Assembly: GCA_020850325.1 (NCBI GenBank)
Contig: JADZEW010000015.1
Location: 62,001 to 126,000 of the forward strand
Origin: Methanoregulaceae archaeon
GTDB lineage: Bacteria; Armatimonadota; Fimbriimonadia; Fimbriimonadales; Fimbriimonadaceae
DNA length: 64,000 bases
Direction of reading: 5' to 3'
This document shows, piece by piece, positions 8,155-15,679 of the stretch. The translations under genes and the position numbers were made by a program. A model generated the notes under the pieces. That model did no database searches, was not told where the DNA came from, and worked only from the letters and a program-made list of their open reading frames with translations. Position 1 is the first letter of the stretch; every line of letters starts with the position of its first letter.

Positions 8155-10026
8155 TCAGCGTAGGAAGTAGCGCACGTTGGAGACAACCACATTCGGGCGG
8201 CGACCTAAGGCGCGCTTGAGCTGCTGAGCGATGTTCTCCTGAAGCAGTCGGTGGTGCCAGCGGGTAGCGACGGCCTCGGCAACGACCACGGTGATCGTAC
8301 GATCCGGTTCCTCTTCTAGCATTTGGTCGATGTAGGTGAGGATGGGCTCGATCAGCGACCGGTACGGGGATTCGATAACGACCAGTGGGACATCGCCGGC
8401 GTAGGCTTCCCAATCTTCTCGCAGCTTGGGCACCGCCTTGCGATCGAGCGTGACGTGCAGACCGCGGACGTCGGTATGCAGCAACGATGCGTATTCGAGC
8501 GCCGACAGCACCGACCGGTGGACCCTTGGAACGAGCAGGATCGCGGTGTGAGCGTGTTCGGCCGCCGCGGCTCCTTGGGTTGGGGCCAACTGAGCGGAGA
8601 CCGCGCGATAGCGGCGGTTGATCGCATAGAGCATCGCCGACGTCAGCGAGAGGAGCACCAGCACGATCCAGGCACCCTCGGCGAACTTGGTGACGAGCAC
8701 GACGATCGCGACGACTCCCGTGCACACGCCGCCGATGCCATTGATGGTTGCCTTGAGCCCCCATCCCTTCTCCCGCAGAGTCCTCCAGTGGGCGACCATG
8801 CCCGTTTGGGACAAAGTGAACGCAGTGAACACGCCGACCGCGTACAAGGGGATGAGGAGGTCGAGTTCGCCCCCGAAGTACCAAACCAGCGCGATCGCCA
8901 AGACGCCGAGCAAAACGATTCCGTTTTGGAAGACGAGCCGGTCGCCTAACCGGGCCAGGGGTCGTGGCAGGTACCCATCTCGGGCCATGATGCTGCTGAG
9001 TCTGGGGAAGTCGGCAAACGCGGTGTTGGCGGCGAGCACGAGGATGGTTGCGGTTGCCATCTGGATGTAGTAGAAACCGACCGTAGCGGGGCCAAATACG
9101 AAAGCCGCGATCTGGGAAACGACCGTTCGATACTCGGGGTTCGCGGTCGCCAGTAGGGAAATGCTCGGAAGGTATTGGATCAGGAAGCCGGTGCCGATGA
9201 ACATCGTGATCATCATCACCGCGAGCCAACGCAGGCTGAGAACCGCGTTGCGGGCCTCAGGCGCACGGAAGGCGGGAACGCCGTTGCTGATCGCTTCGAC
9301 ACCGGTCAGCGCCACGCACCCCGCCGAGAAGGCACGCAGGAGCACGAACAAGAAGGGGATGGTGGCTTCGCTGCCGATGACGCCTGGCTCAGCGACGATC
9401 GCGTGTGGGGGTGGCTCGGTCCCCATCACGCGAAACGCCCCCCAGACGATCATGGCGATCATGCCGAGAACAAACCCGTAACTCGGCAGAGCGAACAGCA
9501 TCCCCGATTCGCGGACGCCGCGTAGATTCGCCCACATGATCAGCGAGACAAAGCCGATGTTGAGCGGAACGAGGGCCGGGTGCAACGTGGGAAAGGCGGA
9601 CACCAGAGCCGCTACCCCCGCCGCGACGCTCACCGCGACGGTGAGGACGTAGTCGATCAGCAGTGCGGAGCCAGCCACGACGGCTGCTCGCTCGCCAAGG
9701 TTGTCCTTTGCCACGATGTACGCGCCGCCCCCGCTTGGGTAGGCGCGGACCGTTTGCTGGTAGGAGATGACGACGATCAGATAGAGGGCACAGACGCTAA
9801 GCGTGATACCGGGTTGGAAGCCCATCGCCTGAGTGCTCGCCAAGATGAGAATCCCGACAATGGCCTCGGTTGCGTACGCGGCCGACGACAAGGCATCGCT
9901 TGCGAAGACCGGAAGCCCCAAGAACAGCGACAGCCGTTCGTGGTGCTCGCGAGCGGTGGGAATGGGTTTGCCGAAGACCAGCCGGCGGAGCCTGGCGGTG
10001 GGAGGAACGGGTTTAGTGAGTGCCAC
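8155..10026 (-). CDS. KimA-type potassium importer (APC superfamily)
   Basis: A 623-residue APC-superfamily transporter with about 12 membrane helices and a soluble C-terminal domain of roughly 150 residues. Stretches such as ASDALSSAAYATEAI, YPSGGGAYIVAKDNLGE and LLIDYVLTVAVSVAAGV match, from memory, the KimA (YdaO) K+/H+ symporter of Bacillus subtilis rather than amino-acid permeases. Length is also that of KimA (about 600). The GTG start at 10026 is preceded on the minus strand by TAGCCA with a 6-nt gap. KdpD/KdpE-like genes follow directly, supporting potassium as substrate. In Bacillus, KimA is under a c-di-AMP riboswitch; I see no such structure in the 216-bp upstream gap. An amino-acid permease role is the alternative. 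Confidence 0.78.
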   Translation of the reverse strand: MALTKPVPPTARLRRLVFGKPIPTAREHHERLSLFLGLPVFASDALSSAAYATEAIVGILILASTQAMGFQPGITLSVCALYLIVVISYQQTVRAYPSGGGAYIVAKDNLGERAAVVAGSALLIDYVLTVAVSVAAGVAALVSAFPTLHPALVPLNIGFVSLIMWANLRGVRESGMLFALPSYGFVLGMIAMIVWGAFRVMGTEPPPHAIVAEPGVIGSEATIPFLFVLLRAFSAGCVALTGVEAISNGVPAFRAPEARNAVLSLRWLAVMMITMFIGTGFLIQYLPSISLLATANPEYRTVVSQIAAFVFGPATVGFYYIQMATATILVLAANTAFADFPRLSSIMARDGYLPRPLARLGDRLVFQNGIVLLGVLAIALVWYFGGELDLLIPLYAVGVFTAFTLSQTGMVAHWRTLREKGWGLKATINGIGGVCTGVVAIVVLVTKFAEGAWIVLVLLSLTSAMLYAINRRYRAVSAQLAPTQGAAAAEHAHTAILLVPRVHRSVLSALEYASLLHTDVRGLHVTLDRKAVPKLREDWEAYAGDVPLVVIESPYRSLIEPILTYIDQMLEEEPDRTITVVVAEAVATRWHHRLLQENIAQQLKRALGRRPNVVVSNVRYFLR

Positions 10027-10123
10027 TGTGTTTGGCTAAATGATCCCTGGGTGCCGCGTCAGGAGCGTATCAGGGTCGTTGCCGTGGGCATCAAGGTTTT
10101 GTCAAGATGGACCGGGGCTTGCC

Positions 10124-10143
10124 TTCCCACCACAGTTGTTGCC
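10124..10143 (+). repeat. REP-like single arm
   Basis: TTCCCACCACAGTTGTTGCC, identical to the left arm of the element at 12567, with no visible inverted partner nearby. It lies in the 216-bp gap between the divergent KimA-like and CocE-like genes; apart from this arm and the -10 boxes I see nothing else in that gap. Confidence 0.75.
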
Positions 10144-10230
10144 GAGCGCTCCGTGAGTTTCGTAGCCGGTGGATGATATGTTTGACGTTCTCTCCGAGGG
10201 CGAAAGGCCCGATCTCCTCAGATTCGGTGC

Positions 10231-10236
10231 TAGCAT
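10231..10236 (+). promoter_or_regulatory. -10 box of the CocE-like gene, leaderless type
   Basis: TAGCAT at 10231-10236 ends 6 nt before the ATG at 10243, and there is no Shine-Dalgarno. No convincing -35. Confidence 0.5.
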
Positions 10237-10242
10237 GAGAAC

Positions 10243-12558
10243 ATGCGTCGCCTGCTCGTTTTGGCGTTCTTGGTGCCCGTTTTCTCGGGCGCATCCACCA
10301 CCATAGATCTGACTCTCGCGGGCAATGCCGTCGGCACGAACACGTTCGAGATAGCCGCCGATGGGACGTTCACCTCGATCACCACCGCCGCCATCGGTCC
10401 GCAGAAGATCAGCAGCACCTTAAAGGGTGTTCTGCGACAAGGCAAAATCCTCGAGTTCACCTTGGAGGAATCCGCCGGGCCGGCCAAGGGCAAGATCGTC
10501 TGGAAGGGCGGCAAGGCCAACATCTGGCAGGGCGACAAGCAGGTGCGCACGGACCTCCCGATCAAGCCCAAATCGAACGCGTTCTTTACGACCTTCCACC
10601 CTCAAGCCGTCCAGACGTTCTTCGCCTTGCCCGAGGGCACGACGAAGACCACGATGTTCGATCTGAACAGCCTCACCGACATTCCGATCGAGCTCAAGCG
10701 CGAGCAATCGACAGTCGTGTTGAAGAGCGGCGCGATTCCGGTTCGCAAGCTGTCGTTTACGGTGAGCGGCATCGAGATCCGCTACGCTGCCGGTCTTGAC
10801 AAGCCGGACATAGTAGGCATGCACGTCCCCGCCCAGCAGTTCATGGGCGTCGCTCGAGGGTTCGAAGGCGTGTTCGTCGATCCGATGAGCCTCTATCCCG
10901 AGCTCAGCCAGCCCACGCATAAGACGATCGCCGAGACGCGCGTCCGGGCCGCCATGCGCGACGGCCAGCGGATGATGATGGACATCACGCGGCCAGCCGG
11001 AGATGGAAAGCATCCGGTCATCCTCGTTCGAACTCCCTATGGTCGAGCTTCACAAGTCGTGATGCTCGGCGAGTTCTATGCCAAGCGCGGCTACGCGGTG
11101 GTCGTTCAAGACGTGCGCGGAACCGGCGGCAGCGACGGCCAGTTTGATCCCTTCAACACCAACGTCGCCGACGGCAAAGACACGCTCGACTGGCTGGTTC
11201 AGCAACCCTGGTGCGATGGCAACGTCGGCATGATCGGCGGAAGCTACGTGGCTTCCGTCCAGTGGGCGGCCGCGGTCAACCACCACCCCGCGCTCAAGGC
11301 GATCATCCCCCAAGTGAGCCCGCCCGAACCCACGCGCAATGTTCCGTGGGACCACGGTGCGTTCATGCTCGCCGGCGGTGCTTGGTGGGCCCGTATCGTC
11401 AAAGACCGCAAGGCCGATATGGCGATGGCCTCGCGCGGCATCAGCGACCTCAAACCGCTCCTCACTTTGCCGCTCGCAAAGGTCGACGACGCGATGTTCG
11501 GCGAGAACGTGCCGTTCTACGACCTCTGGCTCAAGCGGCCGTTCGCCTCGGATTGGAAGGGAGCGTACACGACCGAACAGGTCGGCAAAGTCAAGATCCC
11601 AGTGCTCCACGTCAGCGGCGTGTGGGACGGCGACGCGATCGGCACCAAGCTCCACTGGGAAGCTCGCCGCCAGAACGGTCACACGAATCAGTGGCTGATC
11701 TACGGCCCCTGGGAACACGCGTTCAATGTTAAGACCAAGCTCGGAGACCAAGACTACGGCTCAGGGTCGGTGCTCGAGCTCGACTCGGTGTATCTGCGCT
11801 TCTTCGACACCTGGCTCAAGGGCAAGGACGTCAAGTGGAGAGAGCAGCCCCGCGTGCGGTTTTTCGAGACGGGCTCGAACCGCTGGCTGACGGGCGCGGA
11901 TTGGCCGTTGCCCAGCGCCAAGCCGCTGACGCTGTACCTAGCGGGCGGCGACGCGAACGGCGTGAAGGGCTCCGGTGCGCTTGCGGCGAAGGCCGGCCAG
12001 GGCCGCCGCGATTCCTACAAGTACGATCCCAACAAGCCTGCGGCGAAAACCGCGGGGTTCGAAGTCGACTCGACCAAGGCGAACCTCACGCGCCCCAGTT
12101 CCGTGTTCACCCACGAACTGCTGGTCTACCGAACCGCCGTGTTCGATGCACCCACCAGCCTCTCAGGACCGTTCAAGGCCGACCTCTTCGTCTCGACCTC
12201 GGTGAAAGACGCCACCTTCCACATCGTGCTCTTCGATGAGGACACGAAGGGCAACTGGACGGTCGTCGGGCAGCCCGGCCAACGCCGAATCGGCTGGAAG
12301 GACGGACGCTTCGGTCCGGTCCAATCCAACCACATCAAGCGCATCGAAATCGAACCGTGGGAGTTCGCGCGGGAGTTCAAGAAGGGTCACCGATTAGTGG
12401 TCACCATCCAGAGCGACCTGTTCCCGAACTTTGCGCGTAACCCCGGTACCGGCGAGCCGGACATCAGTGCCACGAAGCTGCTGAAGGCGACCCAGACGGT
12501 CTACAAGGGGGCCAAGTACCCAAGCAAGATCACGCTCTATTTGAATCCGGGGGGCTAG
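10243..12558 (+). CDS. Secreted CocE/NonD-family (X-Pro dipeptidyl peptidase-like) hydrolase
   Basis: A 771-residue exported serine hydrolase. A Sec signal peptide covers about residues 1-18 (RRLLVLAFLVPVFSG). About 200 residues of beta-rich extension come before the alpha/beta-hydrolase core. The nucleophile is in GMIGGSYVASVQW, the usual GxSY motif of the family, in the second half of the core after VVQDVRGTGGSDG. Likely charge-relay partners are the Asp in VSGVWDGD and the His in YGPWEHAF. The C-terminal jelly-roll domain (from about 560) is typical of X-Pro dipeptidyl peptidases and cocaine-esterase relatives. Substrate could be an N-terminal Xaa-Pro peptide, an ester or a beta-lactam side chain and cannot be settled here. 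Repeats of the REP island follow its stop within 10 nt. Confidence 0.87.
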   Translation: MRRLLVLAFLVPVFSGASTTIDLTLAGNAVGTNTFEIAADGTFTSITTAAIGPQKISSTLKGVLRQGKILEFTLEESAGPAKGKIVWKGGKANIWQGDKQVRTDLPIKPKSNAFFTTFHPQAVQTFFALPEGTTKTTMFDLNSLTDIPIELKREQSTVVLKSGAIPVRKLSFTVSGIEIRYAAGLDKPDIVGMHVPAQQFMGVARGFEGVFVDPMSLYPELSQPTHKTIAETRVRAAMRDGQRMMMDITRPAGDGKHPVILVRTPYGRASQVVMLGEFYAKRGYAVVVQDVRGTGGSDGQFDPFNTNVADGKDTLDWLVQQPWCDGNVGMIGGSYVASVQWAAAVNHHPALKAIIPQVSPPEPTRNVPWDHGAFMLAGGAWWARIVKDRKADMAMASRGISDLKPLLTLPLAKVDDAMFGENVPFYDLWLKRPFASDWKGAYTTEQVGKVKIPVLHVSGVWDGDAIGTKLHWEARRQNGHTNQWLIYGPWEHAFNVKTKLGDQDYGSGSVLELDSVYLRFFDTWLKGKDVKWREQPRVRFFETGSNRWLTGADWPLPSAKPLTLYLAGGDANGVKGSGALAAKAGQGRRDSYKYDPNKPAAKTAGFEVDSTKANLTRPSSVFTHELLVYRTAVFDAPTSLSGPFKADLFVSTSVKDATFHIVLFDEDTKGNWTVVGQPGQRRIGWKDGRFGPVQSNHIKRIEIEPWEFAREFKKGHRLVVTIQSDLFPNFARNPGTGEPDISATKLLKATQTVYKGAKYPSKITLYLNPGG

Positions 12559-12566
12559 TAGCTTTC

Positions 12567-12634
12567 TTCCCACCACAGTTGTTGCCGGCGGATTCGCAAA
12601 CCTCATCTCGGCTTCTCGCAACACTGTGGTGGGA
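12567..12634. repeat. REP doublet 1
   Basis: Left arm TTCCCACCACAGTTGTTGCC at 12567-12586 and right arm GCAACACTGTGGTGGGA at 12618-12634 are inverted complements with a 1-nt bulge, separated by 31 nt. It starts 9 nt after the CocE-like gene stop and precedes REP doublet 2 by 30 nt, so it may serve as the 3' end of that transcript. Confidence 0.85.
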
Positions 12635-12664
12635 CATTAGGTTGCCGTTGCGTTAAGCTTAGGC

Positions 12665-12734
12665 TTCCCACCATAGTTGTTGCCGCTCGAGGGGCAAACT
12701 GCAAGAGTCGGCAGCCTTGCAACACTATGGTGGG
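12665..12734. repeat. REP doublet 2, overlapping the RAYT stop codon
   Basis: Left arm TTCCCACCATAGTTGTTGCC at 12665-12684 and right arm GCAACACTATGGTGGG at 12719-12734. Compared with doublet 1, both arms carry one change at paired positions (C12576 becomes T12674, and G12626 becomes A12727), so pairing is kept. The right arm contains the TAG stop of the transposase gene. Confidence 0.87.
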
Positions 12735-13279
12735 TGACTGGAAGTCATCCACGGCAGGACGCCGTCATCCTTTGTCCATTTGAACTCCTCGAAGAGCCTC
12801 GCAGACGACCAAAGATAGTCTTCAGCCCGTTCACACAATCCGGCTCTAACCGGATTGAGATGGACATACCGAACACACGCCCACATCACTCGCTCCGAAC
12901 GAATGGGAATCCCTCGGAACGAACGCATCCAGAAAGCTCGATGGTCGTGGCTCGCCGCTTGCAGGCGCTGGCGATCTTGTGGGGACACCCGCTTGAGAAA
13001 ACATGTCGCCGAGTGTCGCTTGAAACTTTGCATGAACTTGCTCATCGTCATATGCATCGGAGACCGAATGACGAGGTGCAGGTGATGATCCATCACGCAG
13101 AAGGCATGCAGCGCCGCGCCGTGGAGCAGACAAGTCTCCGTGAGGAGTGAGATGAGATGTTCCTTCTCCCTTGGATTTCGGAATACTGGGGTGTATCCTA
13201 AGATGGTGGTGGTCACGAACATGAGCGCACCGGGTTCCTTGGAGTTAACCCAACGCACGTACTCGCCGTCCGCCGCCAT
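12725..13279 (-). CDS. REP-associated tyrosine transposase (RAYT, Y1_Tnp/DUF1568 type)
   Basis: A 184-residue HUH-family protein flanked on both sides by REP doublets. Motifs in order: GALMFVTTTILGYTPVF at the first strand, the HUH motif in FCVMDHHLHLVI, an MSKFMQSFKRH helix, and the RAYT C-terminal signature YVHLNPVRAGL followed by EDYLWSSA. RAYTs recognise and cut single-stranded REP hairpins and are thought to spread them. The open frame continues upstream to 13657, but that part reads through the REP repeats, so the ATG at 13279 is chosen. The helix that often carries the catalytic Tyr as KRY reads KRH here, so activity is uncertain. The stop codon lies inside REP doublet 2. Confidence 0.88.
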   Translation of the reverse strand: MAADGEYVRWVNSKEPGALMFVTTTILGYTPVFRNPREKEHLISLLTETCLLHGAALHAFCVMDHHLHLVIRSPMHMTMSKFMQSFKRHSATCFLKRVSPQDRQRLQAASHDHRAFWMRSFRGIPIRSERVMWACVRYVHLNPVRAGLCERAEDYLWSSARLFEEFKWTKDDGVLPWMTSSHPP

Positions 13280-13305
13280 GGCGAGATTATGGAACGCGCC
13301 GGATA

Positions 13306-13374
13306 CCCACCACAGTGTCGTGATGTTGCCACAGGCGGGCGCTATCATACTTCGCGCGACAACTGTGGTGGGAA
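13306..13374. repeat. REP doublet 3, upstream of RAYT
   Basis: Left arm CCCACCACAGTGTCG at 13306-13320 (extended to GTTGCC at 13330) and right arm CGACAACTGTGGTGGGAA at 13357-13374. Pairing is kept with a 1-nt bulge, and the inner bases differ from doublets 1 and 2 (GTCG/CGAC in place of GTTGC/GCAAC). It lies 26 nt upstream of the RAYT start. Confidence 0.83.
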
Positions 13375-13433
13375 GTGCGAACGTTGACAAGCAAGAGCTG
13401 CTAAAGGAGTGAGTGGCAAATTGCGATGGAAGG

Positions 13434-13449
13434 ACTGTGGTAGGAAGTG
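13434..13449 (-). repeat. Degenerate REP single arm
   Basis: ACTGTGGTAGGAAGTG closely matches the right arm of doublet 3 and its flank (ACTGTGGTGGGAAGTG) with one change. No left partner is seen. Confidence 0.6.
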
Positions 13450-13487
13450 AAAACCGCTTCACCCACACACCAAGGAAGACAAGTGAA

Positions 13488-13907
13488 TTGAAGAAAGTCA
13501 AGACACTAATAGCCGTGGTCAGCGGTTTCTTGCTGATCGCACTTCTGTTGTGCGTCGATTCCCAACGCTGTTCCGGCGGTTGTTCTTCCCGATTCATCGA
13601 GTCTGGAACTTTGTTGATCGGCACCCGCATGATAGCGCACGACGTAAGAGTGGGCAATCTCTATGGAACGAGCAATCAGGTCAACTGGCACTCAACATGG
13701 CTGCTGTCGTCAGAAGAGCCCAAAAACCTCGTTCGTCGTTTGGATGAACGCGCGATAGAGTTCCGAAAGACACACCACACATTCGACTATCACGTAACAG
13801 TGGTTGACCACAACAACAAGCTGTTCCCAATAGAACCACCTAGGTCTTTCATCATCTTGGAGGTCGTATGCGGCAGGCCCACACGGTGGTACGAGATCTT
13901 TGATTGA
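13488..13907 (+). CDS. Hypothetical small membrane-anchored protein
   Basis: About 139 residues if started at the TTG at 13488, which follows AAGGAAG (13472-13478). A longer frame from 13413 would have to translate across the REP arm at 13434 and is less likely. The N-terminus is a membrane segment (TLIAVVSGFLLIALLLCV), followed by a cysteine-containing stretch (RCSGGC) and an alpha/beta domain with no motif I recognise. It lies between the REP island and coaBC, with AT-richer codon usage than the surrounding housekeeping genes, which suggests acquired DNA. Real coding status is moderately supported by its length and membrane segment only. Confidence 0.45.
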   Translation: MKKVKTLIAVVSGFLLIALLLCVDSQRCSGGCSSRFIESGTLLIGTRMIAHDVRVGNLYGTSNQVNWHSTWLLSSEEPKNLVRRLDERAIEFRKTHHTFDYHVTVVDHNNKLFPIEPPRSFIILEVVCGRPTRWYEIFD

Positions 13908-13961
13908 TCTAACAAACTACCTTGCCCTCCTATGAGGCTTGTGGCGGACGTGGAGACGACA

Positions 13962-15137
13962 CTAGCCCAACAGCGCGTCCCATAGCCAGCGTGCACACCC
14001 GAGTTTGCTTCGGCGGCCGCTGGACGAGGGCTCCCCGTCCGCGCGGAGCAGGGTCAGTTCGTTCTCACCCGATTCGAAGCCGATCTCGGCCCTCGACACA
14101 TCGTTGACGGCGATCGCGTGGACACCCTTCCGGCGCATCTTCTCACGGGCGGCCTGAAGGTCGTCGCTCGGCTCGGCGGCAAAGGCGATGACCCTCGCCT
14201 GCGGGTTCGCCGACGCCACCTCGGCGATGATGTCCGGGTTCGGAGTCAGTTCGATCTGGAGGTTGCCCTCGCCTCGCCGCATCTTTCCACGCACCGGATT
14301 CGCGGGGCGATAGTCGGCCACCGCGGCGACCCCAATCACCCAATCGGCATCCTTGGCGGCGGTAAGCGCGGCATCGCGCATTTCGAGCGCGCTCGTCACC
14401 CGCACGACATTCGCGAGGCGCGGCAACGGAACCGAGGTCGGGCCCGAGATCACGGTCACCTTCGCACCGAGGCTCAGCGCCACCTGGGCGACCGCCGCGC
14501 CCATCTTGCCGCTGCTCCGATTCGAGAGGAACCGAACATCGTCGATCGCCTCCTGGGTCGGGCCGGACGTGATGACGACGTGCTTGCCCTCCAGCCGAGT
14601 GCGATCGGCAAGCGCGGCGAGACTCTCTTCGACGATGCGGGCGTTCGAGGCGAGTTTGCCTTGGCCATTCTCTCCGCAAGCGACGTCGCCTTCGGCAGGC
14701 TCGACCATCCAGGCGCCACGCTCCTGTAGCGTCTTGAGATGCGCCTGGGTGGCGGGGTGGAGGTACATCGCCGGGTTCATCGCTGGCGCGATGAGCAGGG
14801 GGCCTTCGTACGCCAGCGCGAGGGTCGACAGCATGTCGTCCCCGCGTCCCTCCGCGATCTTCGCAAGTGTGTTCGCGCTCGCCGGGGCGACGAGCAACAA
14901 GTCGGCTTGGCGAGCCCAATCGATGTGCGCCATGCGGCCCCGCTCGGGCTCCTCGAAGGTGTCGATGAGGCACGGCTGACCGGTCAGGGCTTCAAAGAGG
15001 GCTGGACGGACGAACTCTTGGGCGGCATCGGTGAGGCAGACCCGGACTTCGCATCCGGCGCGCATCAAGTCGCGAGCCAAGTCGGCCGCGCGGTAGGCGG
15101 CGACGCTTCCGGAAACGCCGAGGACGACCCGTTTCAC
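13962..15137 (-). CDS. coaBC: Bifunctional phosphopantothenoylcysteine decarboxylase/synthase
   Basis: A 391-residue fusion enzyme of coenzyme A synthesis. The N-terminal CoaC flavoprotein part (about 1-180) has VSGSVAAYRA, the PASANTLAK segment, PAMNPAMY (substrate-recognition motif) and CGENGQGKLA around the active Cys. The C-terminal CoaB part (about 185-391) has ITSGPTQEAIDDVRFLSNRS, with SSGKMG binding CTP, and the AVADYRPANP segment. It ligates cysteine to 4'-phosphopantothenate and then decarboxylates the product. The ATG at 15137 overlaps the gmk stop by 4 bp, so it is the last gene of the yvlD-yvcK-gmk-coaBC operon. In many bacteria rpoZ lies between gmk and coaBC; there is no room for it here. 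Confidence 0.96.
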   Translation of the reverse strand: MKRVVLGVSGSVAAYRAADLARDLMRAGCEVRVCLTDAAQEFVRPALFEALTGQPCLIDTFEEPERGRMAHIDWARQADLLLVAPASANTLAKIAEGRGDDMLSTLALAYEGPLLIAPAMNPAMYLHPATQAHLKTLQERGAWMVEPAEGDVACGENGQGKLASNARIVEESLAALADRTRLEGKHVVITSGPTQEAIDDVRFLSNRSSGKMGAAVAQVALSLGAKVTVISGPTSVPLPRLANVVRVTSALEMRDAALTAAKDADWVIGVAAVADYRPANPVRGKMRRGEGNLQIELTPNPDIIAEVASANPQARVIAFAAEPSDDLQAAREKMRRKGVHAIAVNDVSRAEIGFESGENELTLLRADGEPSSSGRRSKLGCARWLWDALLG

Positions 15138-15679
15138 CGGACGATCTCCATGATCTCGGCCGCCGCCCGGTCGAGGTCGTCGTTGACGACGCGATGCTGA
15201 TACCGGTCCGAGAGCGCAATCTCGTCGCGAGCGTTCTTCAACCGCTTTTGGATGGTCGCCTCGTCGTCGGTTCCGCGCTTGCGGATGCGCCGCTCCAGTT
15301 CCTCCGCCGACGGAGGCAACAGGAAAATCGAGATCGCATCGTCGCGCTTCTCCATGACCGCAAGCGCACCTTGAACATCGATCTTCAGCACCGCAATCCG
15401 ACCGTCCGCGAGAAGCGCTTCCATATCCGTGAGCGGGGTTGCGTACAAGTTTTCGTGAACTTCTTTGTATTCAAGGAAGTCGCCCGCCTCGGCCTTCGCC
15501 ATAAACTGCTCGCGCGTTACAAAGTGGTAGTCGACTCCATCCACCTCGCCCGTGCGTGGCGCACGGGTGCAGTAGGCGACCACCCGAACCACCCGCGGAT
15601 CGGCCGCTTTCCAGCGATCCAGTACGGAGTCCTTGCCCACCCCGCTCGGGCCGCTCAGGATCACGAGGCGCCCGCTCAT
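15134..15679 (-). CDS. gmk: Guanylate kinase
   Basis: A 181-residue cytoplasmic kinase converting GMP plus ATP to GDP plus ADP. It has the P-loop GPSGVGKDS at 10-18, the GMP-binding block TRAPRTGEVDGVDYHFV, then DFLEYKEVHENLYATP, IDVQGA and IFLLPPSAEELERR. Two positions differ from the usual consensus: GKDS in place of GKGT/S, and YATP in place of YGTP. The GKD form recalls the related kinase PhnN, but the TRxPRxGE and IDVQGA blocks favour guanylate kinase. It overlaps yvcK by 4 bp upstream and coaBC by 4 bp downstream. Confidence 0.93.
   Translation of the reverse strand: MSGRLVILSGPSGVGKDSVLDRWKAADPRVVRVVAYCTRAPRTGEVDGVDYHFVTREQFMAKAEAGDFLEYKEVHENLYATPLTDMEALLADGRIAVLKIDVQGALAVMEKRDDAISIFLLPPSAEELERRIRKRGTDDEATIQKRLKNARDEIALSDRYQHRVVNDDLDRAAAEIMEIVR

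Noticed and set aside
10027-10242. c-di-AMP (ydaO) riboswitch ahead of the KimA-like gene
   Set aside because: Expected from Bacillus, but I cannot draw the conserved stems or loops, and the leader looks very short.
12567-13449. CRISPR array
   Set aside because: The repeats are inverted pairs of unequal spacing around a RAYT, not direct repeats with regular spacers.
13280-13657. N-terminal extension of the RAYT
   Set aside because: It translates REP doublet 3 and non-coding sequence and does not resemble RAYT N-termini.
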